Shown here: positions 57,101-64,000 of the stretch, one piece after another
Layout: every line of letters starts with the position of its first letter
Position numbering within the stretch: the first letter of the stretch is position 1
From: Phoenix dactylifera
Taxonomy: Eukaryota; Streptophyta; Magnoliopsida; Arecales; Arecaceae
DNA: 64,000 nt
Direction: 5' to 3'
Assembly: GCF_009389715.1 (NCBI RefSeq)
Contig: NC_052395.1
Location: 17,524,229-17,588,228, forward strand
Program-made: the position numbers and the translations under genes
Notes under the pieces: model-generated
The model's input: the letters and a program-made list of their open reading frames with translations, nothing else
Told to the model about the DNA's origin: nothing
Database searches by the model: none

Positions 57101-60100
57101 TGGCCAATTTACATATCGTTGGTAAAGTTATATTCCGACTGCTCATAGCTCTCACTCTCAAATAATTAGCCAGTTTTGAAACATAAAGCTTATCTCAAAT
57201 GAAATTCAATAATCTTGAATAGTCATTTAGAGAATCCAAGAGTACCTATCAAAGACAAGGTGACATTGTGAAGGTGGTAGAAAGAGCCATTGTTTTTTCC
57301 CACAAACATTTGCAGACCAGCTGTATGATCTGAAAACATCAGCATGAAGAGGAGTCCACGTACCTAAAGAAAGACTGTAGTGTCATAGTTATAAATAAAA
57401 GATTCTATTGATCTCACAAGGGTCGAGCTAAGCTTAAATCTCAAGGAGATATGTATGTGGATCAAATCATGCATAAACTGCATCACATGATTATTTTAAA
57501 AAATAAATAAAGAAAGAAAGAGAAAAGAAAAAATTAGCAACATCATGTATACCTTTTGCTCCCATGTAAACAAAGCGGTAATCAGCACAGTTAATTTCAT
57601 TTTTATCACGATGAATATCAGAATCGCGATGCATATAATGACTGTCAAGATACAGATTGAGCCAATCATCATTGAAGAAGGGTGGAGTTGTGTAGGCAAC
57701 ATAATCAGGGTACTCCTGAAATTTAACACAAAATGATGAGATAACAAGAATTAAAAAGAGACATAAGGCTTAGGCTTCATTTTGAAGTGGAATAAGTTAA
57801 CCTGGAGTAAATGGGTTAACTTACTCCTACTTCTCTTTACTCTGGAATAAATTATTCCACCCTACCTGATGGAGTAATTAATTTCTGGGTCAAGTGAAGT
57901 AAATGGGTTTGGAAGGCAAAAAATTGTTTACCAACCTTTCAAAAATACCCATCTGCCCTTCTGAAAAGTGATTTAACCCAGATGTTTCGATGAGTGTTTG
58001 GTTGGAAAAGGGTGAAACAACTAGGTTAAGTACCTTTTACTCCCTCTTAGTCCGCTTCCAAATGCAGCCTAAGAGAGTAAAATAAAACAAATATCCACTA
58101 GCCTCTTTGATGTTCAGATTGATGTATAACAGCTGTGACAAATTGTTCCTCATTTAAAATATATAAGATTTAAATAAGTTAGTACTAGCCACAAGTTTTT
58201 TTTCACTTATTTGCGACTTATTACCTCATTTTATAAATTAAATGGGCCACGAAGCATATCATAAATAACACATGCCCATAGAGAGATACACATGCTGCAT
58301 GTATGCATATACACATGCTCGTAGATGCATACACACAAGAATACCTATGCGCATGCACATGCACATATAGGTACAAAGACAGAGAGAGAGTGGAGAAAGA
58401 GGAGAATGGTAGAGGATAGGATAAGATTGGAAAAAACAAGAGAAACAAGATTAGGGAAAGAAGAGAAGGGTGGTAAGATATTGAGACAGAGGAAGAGAGA
58501 GAAAGTAACAAACAACTCATAATTTCAAAATACCATTCATCGTCCACCTCCATGGCTTACATGATTATGAAAGAAAACGAAAAAAATTATGACTCTCCAA
58601 CTAGTACTTTAATTTTTTATGGCCTGACTTTTGACCTAAACTTATAGCTCTTGAACTTCCCATTCGATGAGCCACTACAACTACACCTAGGGATTCCCTT
58701 CAAGACTAGTCACTATTAAAAATAATTAAGGCTCCATTTAGCAAAGCTTTTGGTGGGCCAGAAACTACTTTCTAGCCCTCCAAAAGTATTTTTGGATGGA
58801 ATAGAAGTATTTGGTAAAAAAATCAGAAAGTTGTTTTAGCTTTGCCAGAAAACTAAATCAGCTTCTTGAGAGAAGCTACAAAATGAAGTTTCTTCAGAAA
58901 AGCACGTTTAGCATGTGTTAAGAAGCTGTTTTGATTTATAAAAATTTTTCTTTTTGGAACAAAATACCTATGATAAAATATTATAATTACAGAAAATGTC
59001 CCAACAAAGAAAACAAGAAACCCAAAAATTAATTTCTAAAAATATTATATCAATAAAATATTAATATATAATGATAATAATTATAATATTTTATACCTTT
59101 ATTATTGTATTATACTATAAATATAATATTATATTACATTATATCATAATACAATGATATGTTATGTTATATAATATCAAATTATGTTATGTTATTATGC
59201 TATAGTATACAATATTATATTACTATATTATAATAATATTATATTACATATAGCAATATTATACTATATCATATATTTATGTATTAATACATATTATATT
59301 TTTTATGCTCTGTTGTATAATACTATGCAATGTTCTTATGGTTATTTTGTCATACCAAAAGTACTTTCTCAATTTGTTTACCAAACACATTAAAGTTCCA
59401 CAACACTTTAGAAAAGTAGTTACCAAACAGCAAATAGCTTTTTATAAAAGCTCTACTTCAAAAAGCTCTACTTCCGAAAGCTCTATTGCCAGCAGCTCTG
59501 CCAAATGGGGCCTAAGACACTGCATGTTGTAGCTTCTATTGACATATAAATTTTTTCACTTAAACATATAACACAAATTAGCATTTGCAATAAAATCACG
59601 CCAAACCAGAACTCGTCAAGCTGCCAAACTTCAAAAGCCCCAATGTTTATTTGATACCTCTTTCCCAGCCTCAACCAACTTTCCTTCCCTCATGATGTCT
59701 CTTAGGAGAAACTAATTCATCTAGATCACTCACAAAACAATCACTCTCATGCTTCTGGGGACACCACCAAAGGAATCCCATGTGGCATAACTCATGTAAA
59801 AGGGTTTACTGTGGAGTTTGTTGAATACCCCATCCAACATATCAGGCAGCAAATTTTTGCAGCAACACAGTGAACTTTAGTGATCTATATTTGTATAAAG
59901 AAAATTGCTTCTTATCTCAGATGAACACACTGCATAACCTATTGATTATGGTATGCTAACTCCCACAAATCATCAGGCCATAGTCCAATTACAGACACCA
60001 AAAACTTAACGATAAGGAGCTCATCTCCTCTGTCTGCACACTGCATATTAAGTTACATTTTACCCTCAAGGCAGATGTCTGAATTTGTTATATTTTTTGG

Positions 60101-63100
60101 ATCTATGAACAGCAACTAAAAGTTGACTCCAGACTTAACACTTTCAAAACTCTAGACATATTCATAAATAAAAGTGTGCACCAACAAGTCAAGCAAAAAA
60201 AATTTAATCAATTACAAACACATAAAATATTATGCCACATACTAGGAGCAGCAAAATGTGATCATGAATGACCACCAAATGCAGCATATAAACCAATAAC
60301 TTTCCCTAGGAAATTGACGCTGTGATGACCAATTGATGTGACATGATGCGACGAGAAAATGTATGCACATACAAAGGAGAAACACGAATAATCCATGGCC
60401 ATTAAAATATTTGATTCATGAATGAAAAATATAGGAATTATATGGCTTTGATTGGTTTCTTTCGTACCACTAAATGCGTATATTATAAATAAACATTACA
60501 TGGACAATTCAACAAATTCAAAACTATATCAAATAATCTGCTAGAAAAATCATCCAGAGGAGGAATTCTGTTAACTCAGTTATTTGCCCAAAATAGTAAA
60601 GCATGCTTTCAGGATCTAATATTGTTTTTCGGAAATTTGCGACCAAAAGTAAACCAAGGACCTAAGACCATGTTCGCTGAGACTGAGAAATGAGAATAGT
60701 TAAGCAATTCACACCTCTGTATTCACCAACAAAACTTGTAGAGATGATTGGTGAGAAATAGATTCCAAATTCCCATATCAAGAGGAAGGAGGTACATAAA
60801 GACAGAGAAGAAAGGGGGCGGAGCAGTCAAAGAGAAGAATGGCAGCACATTTATAGAAGAAAACAAGAAAAAATTTTGACTCATAGAATACTGCTTTAAA
60901 TGATTCCTCCGATTAATAAACTAATATATCTCAGACTTCTTATTCTATAACCCATTACACCTTCACTTAATAACTCAGCTAAAGATATAAAATCATTAAG
61001 AGGTTTCACTTGGTAACTTCTCTTGACATGTAGGAACTTCATCACTGACATGATTACACAAATTAGCATTGCCAATGATCTCACATCATTATGCCTCTTA
61101 TAGCCTCCCAATTCTTTGATTTTATCCCCTCTTTCCTTGTATAGTTATCCTGGATGGCTGCAAGTCCCCAATATCATCCTTCCAAAAATATCTTGGTTAT
61201 TCCCACCTCCTTTGTTAAGAATTCCTATTTCGAATAGAACCTTGACACCATGGCTGATCCACTTGAATAAAGAACCAGCACCCCTTTTTTTCTCCTTCCT
61301 TCCTCTCTCTCTCTCTCTCTTCAATTTTTCATCTTTCTTCTCCCAAAATCATCAATAGATTTTCCACGTCCATCACTTGTGTATCTGATGGGATATGAAC
61401 TCTGGCCTAAGGTTGTGGCCGAGGCACTATCAGGTTTATTAAGCTAACCTTTTATGTGCATCATCATGAGTTAGCCTTTCTGTAAGCAAGGCACATAATT
61501 AAACAAGTCTTGAAAAAATAGATCATGCAACTGAATCATTTTCGAGTTTGTATTATGTGCCTTCTGTTTGTTCATGTAATAGAAGAAACACTAGCATAGA
61601 AGCAAGCAACAATACTTCTATCCCACCTTGACAAAATGCCAGTCTTTAAGATACAGCAAGGAACCCATTTGCTCACTGCCATTTAAGTCATCAGCGCACT
61701 TCTCCGCAGAAAGACCAAGCCAGTGGCTTATGAAATCTGCAACAGACATCTCAAGTCTCTTTTGATCTGTAAAGTCTCTTGTACAACAGTCGGCAACCTG
61801 CAACCACAAAATGATTTATATAGCACAAGAGCTCGAAATAAGTGTCGAAAACAATCACTTCAGAGCAGCACATTTTTTTATTCCTGCGGACTGTTTATCC
61901 TGTGTATACAAAATGATGCTGCGGTATGAAAGCATTGGTCAGTCAAAAATATTAGAAGAAACACAAAAAAAAGGTTGTCAGTAAATAAAATAGAAAGTCT
62001 AAGCCAAAGGGAATATTCCTTTCCAGATAATGAGATCTAAAGCAGCATTCATTTCATCAAGTGAATCAAAACTAAATCAATATACCCTCTATCTAGATTA
62101 GTTAAAACTTATCCATATTAAAAAATAAAAATAGACTAAGACACTGTTAAAATAGCGTCAACTAAGAACTGTTGTTTGACTGACAATGTTGCATAGGTGT
62201 TTAAGCGACCCACCATCCACATGTTTTATTGCAAATATAGGCAGTGCTTTAAAAGAATCCAAGATCACAGCTAATAACAATAGTAAAAGAACATAGCCAA
62301 AAGATATTGTCTTTTGGTGGTAAAGTCATATTTGTATTGCTAGGTTCAGTTTAGATACGGCTGTACGAAAATTGCATTCGTAATAGGTTGGATATTATTT
62401 CAATGTTAAAAATCAAATTGTAAAAATACAACCCATGTCCCACCTATCACCAACCAATATCTTATAACTTCAGAGACCAAGAATCTTTTATTCCAATATT
62501 TGCACTCTGCACTCCATTGTAGACATGACCCATTTAGGGATGCTTATCAAGTATCAGCATTCACAAACATCAGCACTCGCTACTTCCTGCAGTCTATCCC
62601 AAAATGCATTGTCAAGAACACATTCCTTAACACTCATCCACAGTACTAGCAAATTTAGGGTTTATTAACTCGGCAGAAGTGAACATGGATTTCGTGCTCG
62701 CCTTTATTCAAAGGATGCCCTTTCAATTCAACTAACTTTGTGGCAAATCCAATCACACTATGGCCCCAAAAATCAGTGCAGGAACCTGGTGACGATTGTA
62801 TATGAAATTGAGGACGCTTTGTCCTAGCACCTAAGTTGTGTTTTCCTTCACAAAGAAGCCTATAGTGCTTCTTTCTTATCCATAGCTTCTTTTCCATTTT
62901 CTTGTCGTAGGTCGTTGTCGTCATCTACTTCAAATCTTGAAGGTGATTCGTATCAGGTATCAAGATTGAATAAAGATTGTTTTTTTATTTTTGAGAAAGA
63001 ACAAGAGAAGAAATAAATCAGGAAAACAAGGATGTGAGATGGTGATCATGATGATGATGGTGATAGACCTGAACGAGGGATTTGCCAAAACGGCGGGCGA

Positions 63101-63281
63101 AGAAGGGGAGGTTGGGGCGGCCATTGGGGTTGACCCAATCGGAGCAGGCCCTCCAGCCGTCCATCAGGCCCGTCAGAACCACGGGGCGGTTCCCTTTGAG
63201 GTACCTCTCCACGAACTCCTCGTATCTCAGCTTCCGCCCGTCCACCCTCTCCACTTTCTCTCCGATTTGGAGCCCGGCCAT
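54103..63281 (-). CDS. JMJD4: JmjC-domain 2-oxoglutarate/Fe(II) oxygenase, JMJD4-like, 9 exons
   Basis: Iron- and 2-oxoglutarate-dependent hydroxylase of the JMJD4 type; human JMJD4 hydroxylates a lysine in translation release factor eRF1, and a similar role here is inferred by homology. Minus-strand exons: 63281-63069, 61797-61627, 57715-57553, 57363-57246, 56152-56083, 56011-55931, 55011-54955, 54863-54752 and 54662-54103. Phases join without conflict to 514 residues and all introns are GT-AG. The iron ligands are visible: H189 and D191 in PLHADVF and H267 in GWYHQVHNL. The N-terminus has RPVVLTGLMDGWRA and NLPFFARRFG; SYSWSANVCGKKQWLFLPP surrounds the cofactor pocket. The C-terminal 240 residues are the helical extension typical of the plant orthologues. 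Intron 2 is 3.9 kb and contains two MITEs. The catalytic core appears intact. Confidence 0.95.
57773..58069. mobile_element. MITE in JMJD4 intron 2 (PIF/Harbinger-like), about 297 bp
   Basis: Terminal inverted repeats GGCTTCATTTTGAAGTGG and, inverted, GGCTGCATTTGGAAGCGG. Flanks are TTA on the left and TAA on the right, so a perfect 3-bp duplication cannot be claimed. The interior is non-coding. Confidence 0.6.
58730..59512. mobile_element. MITE in JMJD4 intron 2 (PIF/Harbinger-like), about 783 bp
   Basis: Left end GGCTCCATTTAGCAAAGC, right end the inverse of GGCCCCATTTGGCAGAGC, and identical TAA on both sides (58727-58729 and 59513-59515), the target size and sequence preferred by PIF/Harbinger. 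The interior is non-coding and contains about 280 bp of almost pure A/T (59030-59310). Confidence 0.75.
59030..59310. repeat. Near-pure A/T tract with TATTATA words
   Basis: About 280 bp nearly devoid of G and C, made of TATAATATTATA-type words able to form hairpins. It forms the core of the larger MITE. Confidence 0.8.
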
Positions 63282-63340
63282 ATCTCGGAGCTCTTCTTTC
63301 TTCAGCTCTCACCTTGACCTTCGTTTCCGCGGGCACCCCT

Positions 63341-63369
63341 CACGGGCTTCGGTCGTGGGGAGCCCTAAA
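63341..63369. repeat. 29-bp direct repeat, copy 1, upstream of JMJD4
   Basis: CACGGGCTTCGGTCGTGGGG followed by AGCCCTAAA matches 63950-63978 with 2 mismatches. It lies 60 bases upstream of the JMJD4 start codon, so probably within the 5' UTR. Confidence 0.85.
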
Positions 63370-63483
63370 ATTCCACCCTCTCTCCAATTTGAAGCCCACC
63401 CGTACGCGCGATTCTTCGCTTCTCGCTCTAACCCTCTTTTACTTTCTTTCTTACGGATGCATCCAAAAAAAAAAAAAAAAAAA

Positions 63484-63945
63484 TTCGAAAAAGAGAATAC
63501 TTTGAGGTGCCAAGGGCAACTCCTCATCATCAGCCCAAATGGTACTACCGGAATGGCTGGCTACATAAACAACCATCCAATCTGCAGCCCCATTAGTTTC
63601 ACGGAGCACATGCTTGATCTAGAAGGCCCCGCCATCCCTCACCATATCCCAGATGTCTCACAGTAAAGGATGGACACAACCGTTGCCCCTAAGGCCCCTC
63701 TCTGATCCAACTGATGATAGTGGCCGAGTCCCCTCCAAAACAATGGAACTAGCCCGTAAGGCACATCGAGCGTGACGAAGGCCTGCCCAAGCAGCCCGTA
63801 GCTCCGCACCCAAAACTGATGTGTCGAAGAGTTGACTGCCCCCTGCAGCCACAACCTTGGCAAACGAGTCCGGAATAACAAAATTTGCACCGCCCCACAT
63901 ACCTCCATCCAAGACATCTCGCTCTAGTCTTCTTTCTTGTGGCAT
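63484..63945 (-). pseudogene. LINE RNase H domain remnant
   Basis: Minus-strand translation gives GGANFVIPDSFAKVVAAGG, then LGAELRAAWAGLRHAR, then ASSIVLEG, then, after a frame disturbance and stops, HVLRETNGAADWM and YVASHSGSTIW. This is the RNase H (RVT_3) domain carried at the C-terminus of plant L1-type LINEs or spread from them. The Asp-Ser after VLEG is altered, and stops interrupt the tail. A homopolymer run (A on the plus strand, about 63465-63482) follows. Confidence 0.75.
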
Positions 63946-63949
63946 TTGT

Positions 63950-63978
63950 CACGGGCTGCGGTTGTGGGGAGCCCTAAA
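63950..63978. repeat. 29-bp direct repeat, copy 2
   Basis: CACGGGCTGCGGTTGTGGGG followed by AGCCCTAAA; partner of 63341-63369. The pair brackets the LINE RNase H remnant. Confidence 0.85.
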
Positions 63979-64000
63979 TCCTAATATAGGGCAAAACTGA

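Noticed and set aside
62655-62924. 89-codon minus frame in JMJD4 intron 1
   Set aside because: No recognised domain; JMJD4 exons 1 and 2 join in phase without it.
63018-63068. His-rich extension of the JMJD4 first exon
   Set aside because: It follows a good GT donor (CAG|GTCTAT) and the homologous protein sequence continues in exon 2, so this is intron.

Overview
This is nuclear plant DNA: genes split by GT-AG introns, A/T-rich intergenic DNA, and abundant LTR retrotransposon, LINE, hAT and MITE sequence. Gene content and repeat style suggest a monocot, possibly a palm, but that is inference from general resemblance and was not tested. All splice sites were read by hand.

Five protein-coding genes can be reconstructed with continuous reading frames. 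(1) 637-9744, minus: a 645-residue cysteine-rich receptor-like kinase in 7 exons. (2) 30005-31892, minus: a 513-residue high-affinity nitrate transporter of the NRT2 family in 2 exons. (3) 42940-43509, plus: a single-exon 189-residue pectin methylesterase/invertase inhibitor. (4) 47796-52306, plus: a 415-residue secreted neprosin-domain protein in 7 exons, with one apparent GC-AG intron. (5) 54103-63281, minus: a 514-residue JmjC oxygenase of the JMJD4 type in 9 exons. They look like ordinary independent housekeeping, nutrition and defence genes; nothing indicates that they work as one system.

Mobile DNA fills the rest. 11.5-12.9 kb holds a Ty3/gypsy LTR, primer-binding site and broken reverse transcriptase. 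19073-23944 is a full-length but multiply broken Ty1/copia element with non-canonical LTR ends (TATTG...CAATA), inserted into one copy of a 56-bp tandem repeat. About 25.7-26.3 kb is a LINE remnant. 34574-37745 is a complete hAT transposon with a perfect 8-bp target duplication and a transposase broken by one stop codon. 38567-40598 is a gag-only LTR element. 41930-42209 is a 280-bp TRIM. Two PIF/Harbinger-like MITEs lie in intron 2 of the JmjC gene, and a LINE RNase H remnant lies just upstream of that gene. Three dispersed GTACCGG-rich elements (8.3, 17.9 and 27.3 kb) appear to form one family with related ends and no recognised class.

I found no novel multi-gene system. The best leads are the almost intact hAT element, the GTACCGG family, the TRIM, the cis-preserved empty site of the copia element, and an orphan exon-like segment inside an intron of the receptor kinase gene.
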